From Streptomyces sp. SCSIO 75703 (GTDB lineage Bacteria; Actinomycetota; Actinomycetes; Streptomycetales; Streptomycetaceae): a stretch of DNA of 64,000 nucleotides. The translations under genes and the position numbers were made by a program. The DNA lies in the NCBI RefSeq assembly GCF_036607905.1, contig NZ_CP144555.1, forward strand, positions 2,666,001-2,730,000, in the 5' to 3' direction. The first letter of the stretch is position 1. Each line of letters opens with the position of its first letter. Below are positions 18,938-29,680 of this stretch, piece after piece. Under the pieces are notes generated by a model. It did no database searches. It was not told the DNA's origin and worked only from the letters and a program-made list of their open reading frames with translations.

Positions 18938-20475
18938 CGGGCGTCACCCGCGATCAGCTCGACGGCGCGCTCGCCGACCATGAGCACGCCGATCATGGGG
19001 TTGACGGCGGGCATGGTCGGGAAGACGGAGGCGTCGGCGATCCGCAGGCGCTCCAGTCCGCGCACGCGCAGTTCGGGGTCGACCACGGCCTCCGGGTCGG
19101 CGGCGGCGCCCATCCGGCAGGTGCCGGCCGGGTGGTAGACGGTGTGGGCGGCCTTGCGGGCGTACGCGCTCAGTTCCTCGTCGCCGGTGATCTCCGGGCC
19201 GGGGCAGACCTCGCGCTTGAGCCAGCCCGCCAGCGGCTCGGTCCGGGCGATGTCGCGGGCGATGCGGATGCCGTCGACGAGGGTGCGGCCGTCGTGGTCG
19301 TCCTCGTCGGTGAAGTAGCGGAAGTCCAGGGCGGGCTTGACCGCGGGGTCGGCGCTGGTCAGGTAGAGCCGGCCGCGGCTCTTCGGCTTGGGGACGTTCG
19401 GGGTCATCGACACGCCGAACTCCGGCCGCCGGTAGCCCAGTCGCTCCGGGTTGTCGGTGAACGGGACCTGGTAGAAGTGGAACATCAGGTCGGGGCCGGG
19501 CTGCGCGGGGTCGCGGCGTACGAAGAGGCCGGCGTCGGAGTCCATGGCGGAGTTGTCCGGGAGGGGGCCGTGGGTCTCCCACACGATCACGGACTCGGGG
19601 TGGTCGAGCAGGTTCTCGCCGACGCCGGGCAGGTCGTGGACCACGGGTATGCCGAGCTTCTCCAGGTCGGCGCGGGGGCCGATGCCGGAGTGCAGCAGCA
19701 GGCGGGGCGTGTCAACGGCGCCGGCGCAGAGCACGACCTCGTTGCGGGCGCGGACGTAGACCTCCTCGCCGTCCTTAGTGCGGACGTGGACGCCGTCGGC
19801 GCGGGTGCCGTCCAGTTCCAGCCGGTGGGCCCAGGTCTCCAGCCAGATCTCCAGGTTGGCCCGCCCGTCCATCACCGGGTGCAGGTACGCCACCGACGCG
19901 GAGGAGCGCTTGTTGTCCTCGGGGTGGTAGGCGAGGTCGAAGAAGCCGACGCCCTCCCGGAACGGCTTGCGGTTGAAGCCCTCCACGCGCGGGACGCCCG
20001 CGGCGGCCTGGGCGGCGTCGACGAAGTCGCGGGCGATGGCGTTGCGGTCCTTCTCGTCGACCGGGACGATGTTGTTCTTCAGCCGGGCGTAGTACGCCTC
20101 CATCTGGACGGCGCCCCATCCCTTGGCGCCGGCTGCCTCCCACTCGTCCCAGTCGGAGGGCAGCGGCTTGAAGGCGATGAGGGTGTTGTGGGAGGAGCAG
20201 CCGCCCAGCACCCGGGCGCGGCTGTGCCGGATGTGCGAGTTGCCGCGCGGCTGTTCGGTGGTGGGGTAGTCGTAGTCGAGGTCGCCGCCGAGCAGACCCG
20301 TCCAGCGGCGCAGGGTCAGGACGTCGTCGCGGCCGACGTCGGTGGGGCCGCCCTCGATGACGGCGACGGTGACGTCGGGGTTCTCGGTGAGACGGGCGGC
20401 GATGACGGAGCCCGCGGTGCCGCCGCCGACCACGACGTAGTCGTAGACGCGGGTGTTCTCGGTGTGGGGGGACAT
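18934..20475 (-). CDS. betA: GMC oxidoreductase, choline dehydrogenase-like
   Basis: A 513-residue FAD alcohol oxidase/dehydrogenase of the glucose-methanol-choline family. The N-terminal dinucleotide fold is YVVVGGGTAGSVIA. Family signatures include ARVLGGCSSHN and GAVDTPRLLLHSGIGP. The active site has HPAGTCRMG and NPMIGVLMVGERA. Beside betaine-type aldehyde dehydrogenase and betaine/choline transport genes it most likely oxidises choline to betaine aldehyde; related alcohol substrates remain possible. The ATG at 20475 has GGAGCAG upstream, and the gene is 61 bp from the dehydrogenase gene before it. Confidence 0.88.
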   Translation of the reverse strand: MSPHTENTRVYDYVVVGGGTAGSVIAARLTENPDVTVAVIEGGPTDVGRDDVLTLRRWTGLLGGDLDYDYPTTEQPRGNSHIRHSRARVLGGCSSHNTLIAFKPLPSDWDEWEAAGAKGWGAVQMEAYYARLKNNIVPVDEKDRNAIARDFVDAAQAAAGVPRVEGFNRKPFREGVGFFDLAYHPEDNKRSSASVAYLHPVMDGRANLEIWLETWAHRLELDGTRADGVHVRTKDGEEVYVRARNEVVLCAGAVDTPRLLLHSGIGPRADLEKLGIPVVHDLPGVGENLLDHPESVIVWETHGPLPDNSAMDSDAGLFVRRDPAQPGPDLMFHFYQVPFTDNPERLGYRRPEFGVSMTPNVPKPKSRGRLYLTSADPAVKPALDFRYFTDEDDHDGRTLVDGIRIARDIARTEPLAGWLKREVCPGPEITGDEELSAYARKAAHTVYHPAGTCRMGAAADPEAVVDPELRVRGLERLRIADASVFPTMPAVNPMIGVLMVGERAVELIAGDAR

Positions 20476-20536
20476 GGGGTGCTGCTCCTGGGACTCGCGG
20501 GCGGGCGGAGGGGGCGGGGGGTGAGGGTGCGGCGGG

Positions 20537-22066
20537 TCAGCCGGCGAACCAGCGCACCGGGCGGGGCGCGAGGTTCTGGTAGACGTGCTTGGTCTCGCGG
20601 TACTCGGCCAGTCCGGCGGGGCCGAGTTCGCGGCCGGTGCCGCTGCGGCCGTAGCCGCCCCACTCCGCCTGCGGCAGGTAGGGGTGGAAGTCGTTGATCC
20701 AGACGGTGCCGTGGCGCAGCCGGCCGGCGACCCGGCGGGCGCGGCCCGCGTCGGTGGTCCACACGGCGCCGGCGAGGCCGTACTCGGTGTCGTTGGCGAG
20801 GGCGACGGCCTCGTCCTCGGTGCGGAAGGTCTCGACGGTCAGGACCGGGCCGAAGACCTCCTCGCGGACGACGCGCATGCCGCGGTGGCAGTGGTCGAGG
20901 ACGGTGGGCTCGTAGAACCAGCCGGTCGCCGGGCGGTCCGGGGACGCCTCGGGGCGCTTGCCGCCGCAGCGCAGGGCGGCACCCTCGGCGAGGGCGGAGG
21001 CGACGTACTCCTCGGTCCGCTCGCGCTGCCGCTCGGAGACGAGGGGCCCGCACTCCACGCCGTCGGCGGTGCCGCGGCCGAGGCGGATCAGCCGGGCGCG
21101 GCGGGCGAGTTCGGTGACGAAGCGCTCGCGCACCGGCTCCTCGACGATGAGGCGGGAGCCGGCCGAGCAGACCTGGCCGCTGTGGATGAAGGCGGCGTTG
21201 AGGGCCTGGTCGACGGCGGTGTCGAAGCCCTCCTCGGTGGCGCAGGCGTCGGCGAAGACCACGTTGGGGTTCTTGCCGCCGAGTTCGAGGGCGACCTTCT
21301 TGACGGTGTCGGCGGCGGCGTGGGCCACCTTGGTGCCGCTGGCGAGGCCGCCGGTGAAGGAGACGAGGTCGACGTCGGGGTGGGCGGCGAGGCGGGCGCC
21401 GACGGTGTCGCCGGGCCCGGTGACGAGGTTGGCGGTCCCGGCGGGGAGCCCGGCCTCGACGAGCAGGCCGATCAGGGCGATGGTGGTCAGCGGGGTGATC
21501 TCGCTGGGCTTGAGCACGAAGGTGTTGCCGGCGGCGAGCGCCGGGGCGATCTTCCAACTGGCCTGGAGCAGCGGGTAGTTCCAGGGCGTGATGAGGGCGC
21601 AGACGCCGACCGGCTCGTGGACGACGACGCTGTGCACGTCGGGCGATCCGGCGTCGACGACGCGGCCGGGCGCCTCGGCGGCGACGAGGTCGGCGAAGTA
21701 GCGGAAGGCGTCGGCGACGCAGTCGACGTCGACCCGGCCCTCCTGCGCGGTCTTGCCGGCGTCCCGGCTCTCCAGCAGGCCCAGTTCCTCCCGGTCGCGG
21801 ACGAGGAGGCCGGCCACGCGGCGCAGCAGGGCGGCGCGTTCGGCGACCGGGGTGCGCGGCCAGTCGCCGGTGTCGAAGGCGCGGCGGGCGGCGGCGACGG
21901 CGAGGTCGGCGTCGTGCGCGTCGCCCTCGGCGACGACGGCGAACGGCCGTGCGTCGGCGGGGTCCAGGATCTCGCGGGTGGCGCCGGAGGCGGCGGGCCG
22001 CCACTCGCCTCCCACGTGGAGGGTGCGGTCCGCCCGCTCGGCCCGGGTGTCCGTGGTGTTCGCCAT
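20537..22066 (-). CDS. betB: Aldehyde dehydrogenase, betaine-aldehyde type
   Basis: A 509-residue NAD-dependent aldehyde dehydrogenase. The catalytic Cys is in SGQVCSAGSRL, the general base Glu in LELGGKNPN, the Asn in ITPWNYPL and the cofactor loop in VSFTGGLASGT. It is the first gene of the leftward operon with the GMC oxidoreductase and the betaine transporter, which supports oxidation of betaine aldehyde to glycine betaine. The ATG at 22066 gives the expected N-terminus; an upstream in-frame start at 22201 adds 45 unrelated residues. Confidence 0.88.
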   Translation of the reverse strand: MANTTDTRAERADRTLHVGGEWRPAASGATREILDPADARPFAVVAEGDAHDADLAVAAARRAFDTGDWPRTPVAERAALLRRVAGLLVRDREELGLLESRDAGKTAQEGRVDVDCVADAFRYFADLVAAEAPGRVVDAGSPDVHSVVVHEPVGVCALITPWNYPLLQASWKIAPALAAGNTFVLKPSEITPLTTIALIGLLVEAGLPAGTANLVTGPGDTVGARLAAHPDVDLVSFTGGLASGTKVAHAAADTVKKVALELGGKNPNVVFADACATEEGFDTAVDQALNAAFIHSGQVCSAGSRLIVEEPVRERFVTELARRARLIRLGRGTADGVECGPLVSERQRERTEEYVASALAEGAALRCGGKRPEASPDRPATGWFYEPTVLDHCHRGMRVVREEVFGPVLTVETFRTEDEAVALANDTEYGLAGAVWTTDAGRARRVAGRLRHGTVWINDFHPYLPQAEWGGYGRSGTGRELGPAGLAEYRETKHVYQNLAPRPVRWFAG

Positions 22067-22107
22067 GTGGGGGTGTCGCCTTCCGTTCCTGTTCCGCGCC
22101 CCGGTGT

Positions 22108-22117
22108 CACACGTGTG
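22108..22117. promoter_or_regulatory. CACACGTGTG palindrome upstream of betB
   Basis: A perfect 10-bp palindrome lies 42 bp upstream of the aldehyde dehydrogenase start, the position of an operator or promoter element for the betaine operon. No regulator gene is adjacent, so the protein that might bind is unknown. Confidence 0.3.
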
Positions 22118-22251
22118 CCGGCGCCGGGGACCGGGAGCGCCTGCCCCGGCCCGCCGTTCGCATGCCTCGGGGAGGGCCGAAGTGCCCCGTGTCACGGGCA
22201 ATATGGGCGCAACGGGGGGCGAAGCAGGCCCCGCGAGGGGGGCGTACGGCG

Positions 22252-22290
22252 ACGGGCCCCGCTCCGGCGGTGAACCGGAGCGGGGCCCGT
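22252..22290 (-). terminator. Terminator after mdh
   Basis: A 16-bp perfect stem (22252-22267 and 22275-22290, arm ACGGGCCCCGCTCCGG) with a 7-base loop lies 50 bp beyond the mdh stop on the minus strand. It separates mdh from the betaine operon. Confidence 0.75.
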
Positions 22291-22339
22291 GGGCGTGCCG
22301 TGCGGGACGGCGGAAGGCCGCGCGCGGGGGCGCGGTGGA

Positions 22340-23952
<1,613 letters not shown>

Positions 23953-25116
23953 CTACTGCGTGCAGCCCTTCTCGCCCGTGGCGAGGGTGGCGCAGGCGAT
24001 GGCGTCCTCCGGTGCCCGGACGGCCACCATCGGCGTGTACGCGACCGTGTCGCCGGGCACGTTGACCGCGCCGGTCTGCGAGTCCTCGCCACCGGCGCTG
24101 ACCCGTACCTCGTCGCCCTGGGCGGCCTGCGTCACGCGCCCCCACGCGGTCTCGCAGACCTCGCTGTAGCGGACCTCGACGACGGCGGTGCCGACGGTCG
24201 TGGTCGTCGCCGTCGTCACGAGGTCGCCGCCGCAGCCCATGGCCTCCGCGTCCTGTCCCGTGCACGCGGAGCCGCTGCACTTGACGCCGGGCGGCAGTTC
24301 CTTCTCGGTGACGCTGGGCGACGGGGAGGGCTGCGCCACCGCGTCCTCGCCGTCACCGCCGTTCAGCAGGAAGAACGCGCCGACCGTCACCACGAGCGCG
24401 CCCACCGCGCCCGCGACGAACGTGGCCGTCCGCTTCCCGCCCCCGGAACTGCGGCGTCCCCCGCCGCCCGGACCGGCCGTGCCCGGCATGCCGTGGCCCG
24501 CCGGGCCCGCGCCGCCCGGCCCCGCCGCCGCGCCCGCGCCCGCGCCCCGGGGCCCGCGCGCGGCGCGGTGACCGGAGGGCGCGGGTCCCCGGTAGCCGGC
24601 CATGTTCCACGAGTTGCCGTCGGCCGCCCCGCTCCCCACCGCGCCGAACGCGGTGTCCGCGCTGTCGGCGGCCGTCGGCTGCGCCGGCACCGTCGGCGCG
24701 CCGCCCCGGGCCGCCGGGCCGCCCGCGTGCCGTCCGGCCCGGTGCACGCGCCGCCCGCCGGGACCGGCCGGCGCGTCCGACTCGCCGAGCGCGGCGCGCG
24801 CCTGGGAGATCCGGATGGCCTCCATGGTCATGTCGTGGCGCATCTCCGAACGGCTCCAGGCGCGTTCGGCCAGTTCCCACATGGTGGTCAGGTGGACGGG
24901 GTTGGTCCCCGTCACCTCGGCCAGGGCCACGATCGCGCCCTTGGGCGCGAGCAGCCGGCCGTTGAGATAACGCTCCCAGGACGTCTTGCTGTAGCCCGTG
25001 GCGTCGGCCACCGACGCGATGCTCAGGTCGCTGCGGTCCACGAGCCTGCGCAACTGGCTGGCGAACTCTTTGATCTGCGGATCGAGTTCGTCCGGCAGCG
25101 CCTTCCAGCGAGGCAT
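23953..25116 (-). CDS. Membrane-anchored XRE-type protein with extracellular DUF2690
   Basis: A 387-residue protein. Residues about 10-75 form an XRE-like helix-turn-helix (SIASVADATGYSKTSWERYL, NGRLLAPKGAIVALA). A Gly/Ala/Pro-rich linker follows, then one membrane helix at about 228-251 and a C-terminal DUF2690 domain with paired cysteines (CSGSACTGQDAEAMGCGG, CETAW, ACATLATGEKGC). This topology places the DNA-binding part inside and the cysteine-rich part outside, as in one-component membrane regulators. The signal and target are unknown. ATG at 25116. Confidence 0.82.
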   Translation of the reverse strand: MPRWKALPDELDPQIKEFASQLRRLVDRSDLSIASVADATGYSKTSWERYLNGRLLAPKGAIVALAEVTGTNPVHLTTMWELAERAWSRSEMRHDMTMEAIRISQARAALGESDAPAGPGGRRVHRAGRHAGGPAARGGAPTVPAQPTAADSADTAFGAVGSGAADGNSWNMAGYRGPAPSGHRAARGPRGAGAGAAAGPGGAGPAGHGMPGTAGPGGGGRRSSGGGKRTATFVAGAVGALVVTVGAFFLLNGGDGEDAVAQPSPSPSVTEKELPPGVKCSGSACTGQDAEAMGCGGDLVTTATTTTVGTAVVEVRYSEVCETAWGRVTQAAQGDEVRVSAGGEDSQTGAVNVPGDTVAYTPMVAVRAPEDAIACATLATGEKGCTQ

Positions 25117-25590
25117 TGCTTCCCCCTCTTCCCCCCGGTGTCGTGCGAGTGGTCTCCCCGTCCGGTCCCCGCCGAGCCCCCCCCGTGCGGCGTCCGCGCC
25201 GGGGCCCCGCTCCGGCTACCCACAGGGATGCGCCCGCGCGGGACCCCAGTTCCCGGGGTGGAGGCGCACAGGAGCACGGAAGGCCGCGGGCATGCACCGT
25301 CGCACGCCCGCCGGACCGGGGTCCAGTGTCCCACCGGAGCCGGTGACTCCGGACCGGAACCCCCACCCCGCGGTGCGCGGACCACGTAGCGGAACGGTCA
25401 CTTCCGTGCCACAGCGGTCTGACAGCCGTTGAACAGGGCGTTCGCCGTGCACGAGGGTGGTTCACGGCGGCGGCCCGCCCTCTCACGGGGGTGAGGACGG
25501 GCGCCGCCACCCGCCGGGGCCGCTCACGCCGTGAGCGGCCCCACCCGGCCGGACCGCCCCCGGGCCGGCGCCCGACGGCCTCCGTCTCCC
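25117..25590 (-). other. Intergenic region upstream of the XRE/DUF2690 gene
   Basis: About 470 bp without a supported gene. It should contain the promoter of the XRE/DUF2690 gene. The part from 25380 to 25450 is somewhat less G+C-rich. A terminator at 25516-25542 belongs to the folD-DUF3017 transcript. Confidence 0.55.
25516..25542 (-). terminator. Terminator after folD-DUF3017
   Basis: A 13-bp perfect stem (GGGGCCGCTCACG at 25516-25528 and complement at 25530-25542) with a single-base spacer lies about 120 bp past the DUF3017 stop. Confidence 0.65.
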
Positions 25591-25680
25591 GGCCGACCGT
25601 CTACTGACTGTCCGCCTCCCGGCCGACCGTCTACTGACTGACCGCCTCCTGGCCGGCCGTCTACTGGCTGACCGTGAAGT
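25591..25680. repeat. 30-bp tandem repeat duplicating the 3' end of the DUF3017 gene
   Basis: Three successive 30-bp units at 25591-25620, 25621-25650 and 25651-25680 share the core GTCTACTGACTG with few changes; the third unit diverges over its last bases, where it enters the gene. Read on the minus strand each unit repeats the last codons and the TAG stop of the DUF3017 gene. It looks like a local replication-slippage duplication of the gene end. Confidence 0.8.
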
Positions 25681-26137
25681 GCAGCGTGTCCGACAGGAAC
25701 GGGATCTCCAGCCACGGATCGGGCTGCGCCATCAGCGCCAGCAGCGAGATCGCGCCGCCGAGCACGCCGTAGGTGGCGATGTCGGTGAAGCGCGAGCGCA
25801 CCGCGAGCATCCCGACGTCCGGCAGCGTCCACCGCAGCGCGGCCCCCGCCAGCAGCGCGATGCCGACGAACAGCGTGCCGAGGCGGAAGACGTCCAGCGC
25901 GGTGAGGAACAGGCCGAGTCCGACGACGATCAGCACCGAGAGGATCGGCCACTGCCGGGCCGGCGCCGGGGCGCCCCCGGGCGCGGCACGTCCGCCGCCC
26001 TCGGGGCGGGCCGTGTCCCGGGTGAAGAGGGGGAAGCGCCGGGTGCCGCGCCGCGGGCGGCCGTCGGTGCCGGGTGCGGCGACCGGGTCCTTGACCGTGA
26101 CGTCCTCGGGGCGTTCGGCGTTCTCGTCAGCCGGCAC
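25661..26137 (-). CDS. DUF3017 membrane protein
   Basis: A 158-residue protein with a charged, Pro/Ala-rich N-terminal 60 residues and about three membrane helices ([53 protein letters not shown]). It matches the actinobacterial DUF3017 family, of unknown function, which is usually found directly after folD. The GTG at 26137 overlaps the folD stop by 11 bp, which argues for co-translation. Its last codons are repeated in tandem downstream. Confidence 0.85.
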   Translation of the reverse strand: MPADENAERPEDVTVKDPVAAPGTDGRPRRGTRRFPLFTRDTARPEGGGRAAPGGAPAPARQWPILSVLIVVGLGLFLTALDVFRLGTLFVGIALLAGAALRWTLPDVGMLAVRSRFTDIATYGVLGGAISLLALMAQPDPWLEIPFLSDTLHFTVSQ

Positions 26138-26981
26138 TGCGCTCCGCCGCCTCGACCACGTTGACGAGAAGCTGGGCGCGGGTCATCGGGCCGACGCCGC
26201 CCGGGTTCGGGGAGATCCAGGCGGCGACCTCGGCCACGTCCGGGTGGACGTCGCCGAGGATCTTGCCCTCGGCGTTGCGCGAGACGCCGACGTCGAGCAC
26301 GGCCGCGCCCGGCTTGACGTCCTCGGCGCGGATCAGGTGCGGGGAGCCGGCCGCGGCGACCACGATGTCGGCCCGCTTGAGGTGGGCGGAGAGGTCGCGG
26401 GTGCCGGTGTGGCACTGGGTGACGGTGGCGTTCTCGCTGCGCCGGGTCAGCAGCAGCGGCATCGGCCGGCCGATGGTGACGCCGCGGCCGACGACGACGA
26501 CCTCGGCGCCCTTGATCTCCACGCCGTGGCGGCGCAGCAGGGTGATGATGCCGTGAGGGGTGCAGGGCAGCGGCGCCGGCTCGTTGAGCACCAGGCGGCC
26601 CAGGTTCATCGGGTGCAGGCCGTCCGCGTCCTTGTCCGGGTCCATCAGCTCCAGGACGCGGTTCTCGTCGATGCCCTTGGGCAGCGGGAGCTGGACGATG
26701 TAGCCGGTGCACTCCGGGTCCTCGTTCAGCTCGCGGACCACGGCCTCGATCTCCTCCTGCGTCGCCGTGGCCGGCAGTTCCCGCTGGATGGAGGCGATGC
26801 CCACCTGGGCGCAGTCGCGGTGCTTGCCCGCGACGTACTTCTGGCTGCCGGGATCGTCGCCGACGAGGATCGTGCCGAGGCCGGGCGTGACGCCCCTCTC
26901 CTTCAGCGCCGCCACGCGGGCGGTCAGTTCGGACTTGATCGCGGCTGCCGTGGCCTTGCCATCGAGAATCTGGGCGGTCAT
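26127..26981 (-). CDS. folD: Methylene-tetrahydrofolate dehydrogenase/cyclohydrolase
   Basis: A 284-residue bifunctional enzyme that converts 5,10-methylene- to 10-formyl-tetrahydrofolate, supplying PurN and PurH. Signatures are the active-site Lys segment [27 protein letters not shown] (QLPLP), and the NADP site [17 protein letters not shown]; the family norm GRSxxVGxP is slightly altered here. The ATG at 26981 is chosen because [13 protein letters not shown] is the family start. No ZTP riboswitch was found in its leader, unlike glyA. Confidence 0.96.
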   Translation of the reverse strand: MTAQILDGKATAAAIKSELTARVAALKERGVTPGLGTILVGDDPGSQKYVAGKHRDCAQVGIASIQRELPATATQEEIEAVVRELNEDPECTGYIVQLPLPKGIDENRVLELMDPDKDADGLHPMNLGRLVLNEPAPLPCTPHGIITLLRRHGVEIKGAEVVVVGRGVTIGRPMPLLLTRRSENATVTQCHTGTRDLSAHLKRADIVVAAAGSPHLIRAEDVKPGAAVLDVGVSRNAEGKILGDVHPDVAEVAAWISPNPGGVGPMTRAQLLVNVVEAAERSAG

Positions 26982-27268
26982 GCGCTCCATTCTCGCGGAT
27001 GACGGCCTCCCGGTTCCAATCCGGCCACCGTGCGGACGGCTCCTCGCCACCGAGCCGGGCAGACGGGAAGTGTCACACCTTGATCAAGGATGTTGCACTT
27101 GCACAACACCTTCGGATCACCGCTGGACAAGCAATGCACTGGTCAAGAACGATGGAGCGGCAGTGCCGCGGGGCCGTGCCGGGGGGACGAACCGCTTCGT
27201 AGAGATCTCCTCCGAGTCGTGCCACGCGTCGTCCCCGCACGCGATGAACACAACGGAGGAGACCCGCC
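26982..27268. promoter_or_regulatory. Divergent promoter region, folD / small membrane protein
   Basis: The region is A/T-richer than its surroundings around 27070-27165. It includes TTGATCAA and the inverted repeat GTTGCACTTGCACAAC, an operator-like shape. It should hold promoters for folD (leftward) and for the membrane protein gene (rightward). Confidence 0.45.
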
Positions 27269-27877
27269 ATGAGTTTCGGCGACCCGAACAACCCCTACGG
27301 CCCCCCGCAGGGCCAGGGCCAGCAGCCCGGCTACGGGCAGCCGCAGCAGCCCCAGGGCCAGCCCGGTTACGGCTACCCGGCCGCCCCGCCGGTCTCGTCC
27401 TACCCCGGCGGAGGCTTCCCCGGCGGCGCCCCCGCGGTCATGCCGGGCACGGTCAAGGCCGCGCGCGTCATGCTCTTCGTGCTCGGCGGCTTCCAGGTCC
27501 TCGGCGGCCTGTTGATGATGCTCGCCAGCGCCTGGTTCAGCGAGATGCTCGACGAGGCCGTCGCCAGCGACGACAGCATCAGCGCGGAGGACGCGGACGC
27601 GTTCGCCAGCATCGGCACCGGCCTGATGATCGTCCTCGGCATCATCGTGCTGGCCTTCGCCTTCTGGGCGATCTTCACCGGCGCGAAGTTCTCGACCGGC
27701 CGCGGTGGCGTGCGGGTCTCGGCGATCGTCTACGCCTCGGTGGTGCTGCTGTTCAGCCTCATCAGCCTGCTCAGCGCCAACGTCTTCGCCCTCATCAGCG
27801 TGGTGCTCGGCATCCTGATCATCGTCTTCTGCGCCAACAAGAACGGCGGCTACTGGTTCAACCGCCCGAAGTACTGA
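27269..27877 (+). CDS. Pro/Gln/Gly-rich four-helix membrane protein
   Basis: A 202-residue protein. The first 65 residues are a disordered tail rich in Gln, Pro, Gly and Tyr (GQGQQPGYGQPQQPQGQPG), followed by four membrane helices: one near VMLFVLGGFQVLGGLLMML, one near GLMIVLGIIVLAFAFWAIF and two in the C-terminal third. An acidic loop (DDSISAEDADAFAS) sits between helices one and two. Similar proteins are common in Streptomyces without an assigned function. The ATG has a strong GGAGGAG Shine-Dalgarno. The first copy of the 84-bp repeated terminator begins 14 bp after the stop. Confidence 0.8.
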   Translation: MSFGDPNNPYGPPQGQGQQPGYGQPQQPQGQPGYGYPAAPPVSSYPGGGFPGGAPAVMPGTVKAARVMLFVLGGFQVLGGLLMMLASAWFSEMLDEAVASDDSISAEDADAFASIGTGLMIVLGIIVLAFAFWAIFTGAKFSTGRGGVRVSAIVYASVVLLFSLISLLSANVFALISVVLGILIIVFCANKNGGYWFNRPKY

Positions 27878-27891
27878 TCCGGCACCGGACG

Positions 27892-27975
27892 CCGGGCCGC
27901 CCCGCGAGGGGTGGCGGCTTCACACCACAGGGCCGTGTCTCACCCGAACGAGGGGAGACACGGCCCTGGTGCGTG
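27892..27975 (+). repeat. 84-bp direct repeat, copy 1 (contains a terminator hairpin)
   Basis: It is identical base for base to 32331-32414. It contains a 14-bp perfect stem (CAGGGCCGTGTCTC at 27928-27941 and complement at 27955-27968) with a 13-base loop, the natural terminator of the membrane-protein gene just upstream. The two copies lie 4,439 bp apart and bound the accessory island. Confidence 0.95.
27928..27968 (+). terminator. Terminator hairpin in repeat copy 1
   Basis: Stem of 14 bp with a 13-base loop (ACCCGAACGAGGG), 50 bp after the stop of the membrane-protein gene. It would also face the end of the NUDIX gene on the other strand and could work in both directions. Confidence 0.7.
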
Positions 27976-28008
27976 AACAAGCGCCGCTGCGGACAGGCAG
28001 TGGGCGAT

Positions 28009-28554
28009 TCAGCGCAGTGCGCTCATCAACCTGCGGCCCAGCTTCAGCGACGTGAGGTTGTCCACTCCCAGCCACTCCACGTCCGTGACCTCCTCGGTTT
28101 GGAGCGCGCCGATATCGGCGGTCTCGGTGCGGAAGAGGAAGCGGAAGTCGACGTGCTGGTGGTCGGGCTCTCCCTTGGCCTCGTTCGCCGGGATGGGATG
28201 TACGTCGATGTCGATGGGGTCGGGGCTCGCCGGAGCTACCGATGCCGGGGAGATCCCGGTCTCCTCGCACAACTCGCGGAGGGCGGCCGCCTGGAGGGTG
28301 TCGTCCTGCGGTTCCAGATGGCCGCCGGGGAGAAGCCACTTGTCGAGCGCCAGGTGGTGGATGTGGAGGACCCGGTTGTCATGATTGACGAGGACCGCGC
28401 CGGCGGTGACATGGGCGCGGAACTCCTTGCGGGAGGCGAGGTCCACGTCCGTCTCCAGAAGGGCGAGCACCGGGGCCAAGCCGGGCCTGTCCTCGGGGTG
28501 GACGTCGAGGTAGCCGTTCAGGCTCGTGCGGATGTGGTCTGTGCTGATGGGCAT
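28009..28554 (-). CDS. NUDIX hydrolase
   Basis: A 181-residue NUDIX protein that should cleave a nucleoside diphosphate linked to another group. The NUDIX box is GGHLEPQDDTLQAAALRELC followed by EETGI; it has one residue more than the canonical spacing, a variant seen in one NUDIX branch. The N-terminal 45 residues form a helical region (SLNGYLDVHPEDRPGLAPVL) before the fold. Its start is 4 bp from the stop of the SAH-hydrolase-like gene, so the two form an operon. The substrate is unknown. It is not the source of the truncated NUDIX fragment at 32012, whose sequence differs. Confidence 0.87.
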   Translation of the reverse strand: MPISTDHIRTSLNGYLDVHPEDRPGLAPVLALLETDVDLASRKEFRAHVTAGAVLVNHDNRVLHIHHLALDKWLLPGGHLEPQDDTLQAAALRELCEETGISPASVAPASPDPIDIDVHPIPANEAKGEPDHQHVDFRFLFRTETADIGALQTEEVTDVEWLGVDNLTSLKLGRRLMSALR

Positions 28555-28558
28555 GTCG

Positions 28559-29680
28559 TCACCTGTTGAAGTAGGAGAGCCAAGTCGCCGCGATCACGGC
28601 ACGGTCGGATGCGGGGATCTCGTGGAATCCAGGAGCGAGGTGCTGGTCGGTGAGCATCCTGACTGCGGCGAGGATCTCCGCCTGAACGAGGAAGATGAAT
28701 GGTCCAACGCTGGCGCCGTGCAGGAAGTTGACCGCGTTCCCGCCGTTCGCCAGATAGAAGTAATGGCCGGTGGTCTGGTAGCGGGTGACGTGGTCGCCGA
28801 CGGCTGTCCGGGTATAGACCTCCGGCAGGGAATCGAGTTCCAGTTCGTCCTCGCTGCTCGTCACGGTGGCCACGTACGCCCCGTTGCGCAGGTGCCCGAA
28901 GTCCTCCCCACGCAGCGAGACCGCGCCGGTCGCGCACAGGACGAGGCCCGCTCCTGTCAGGGCGGCCTCGCGGTCCCGCGCCACGGCGAAGCCCTGAGAG
29001 AGTGCCTGCGTGCGTCGTACGGGATCGATGTCGAAGACGGTGACGTGCACGCCCTTCGCCTGGAGCAGCCGCGCGATAGAACTGCCCAGCTTGCCGAACC
29101 CGATGACCAGTGAGGGTCGGCCATGGAGGATGTCACCCCGGCCGCGCATCACCGCTTCCGTGGAGAAGACGACCGACTGACCGACAAGGTAGTCCTCGGG
29201 GTCCTTCAGTGGTGAGCGGGCGACAGAGACGACCGGGCAGGGGAGTTTCTCCAGTGCGGCGTACCGTCGGTGTCCGTTCTCGGTGTCCTCGACAACACCG
29301 GCGATCTCTCCGGAGAACCGCTCGTGGAGATGCGCGAGAACGGGTGCGAAGTAGCCGCCGACATCCAGCAGCACCGTGCGCTCACCTCCGGCACGGGATT
29401 CGATGTAGTCGAGCGCGGTGTCGGGGTCGTTGAAGAGTCCGCGTGAGAGGGCGTCGACGCTGACGGACCGCTCGACGTCACGCCGCGCTGCCGCGTTGAT
29501 CGACTTGGGTTTGGGCAGCACGGCGCGCACCTCGCTGAGGGAAGCCACCGCGCGGACGAAGCTGGGACGTTCGGCCAGGAGGTGAGTGATCAGGAAAGAG
29601 GCGGGGCGTTCCTGGGGCAGGAAACGGGCGGCGATCTTCGTGAAGTAGGCGTCCAGCCTGGCGCGTTCGAAGGACTCCAT
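28559..29680 (-). CDS. S-adenosylhomocysteine hydrolase-like NAD-binding protein
   Basis: A 373-residue protein related to adenosylhomocysteinase. The NAD domain is clear: VIGFGKLGSSIARLLQAKGV with the acidic VFDIDP, then CATGAVSLRGEDFGHLRNGA and a C-terminal YLANGGNAVNFLHG that mirrors the enzyme's closing segment. It is about 60 residues shorter than true SAH hydrolase, and the substrate-domain Cys/His/Asp pattern is not recognisable. It may act on another adenosyl or nucleoside thioether. The gene is first in an operon with the NUDIX gene and is divergent from the XRE regulator. Confidence 0.78.
   Translation of the reverse strand: MESFERARLDAYFTKIAARFLPQERPASFLITHLLAERPSFVRAVASLSEVRAVLPKPKSINAAARRDVERSVSVDALSRGLFNDPDTALDYIESRAGGERTVLLDVGGYFAPVLAHLHERFSGEIAGVVEDTENGHRRYAALEKLPCPVVSVARSPLKDPEDYLVGQSVVFSTEAVMRGRGDILHGRPSLVIGFGKLGSSIARLLQAKGVHVTVFDIDPVRRTQALSQGFAVARDREAALTGAGLVLCATGAVSLRGEDFGHLRNGAYVATVTSSEDELELDSLPEVYTRTAVGDHVTRYQTTGHYFYLANGGNAVNFLHGASVGPFIFLVQAEILAAVRMLTDQHLAPGFHEIPASDRAVIAATWLSYFNR

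Noticed and set aside
25540-25680. Repeats near the DUF3017 stop as a CRISPR-like array
   Set aside because: The units are directly adjacent without spacers and match the gene end, so they are a tandem duplication.
26982-27100. Possible ZTP riboswitch before folD
   Set aside because: Neither the GUGACUGGCG block nor the CGCCUGGGC block occurs on the relevant strand.
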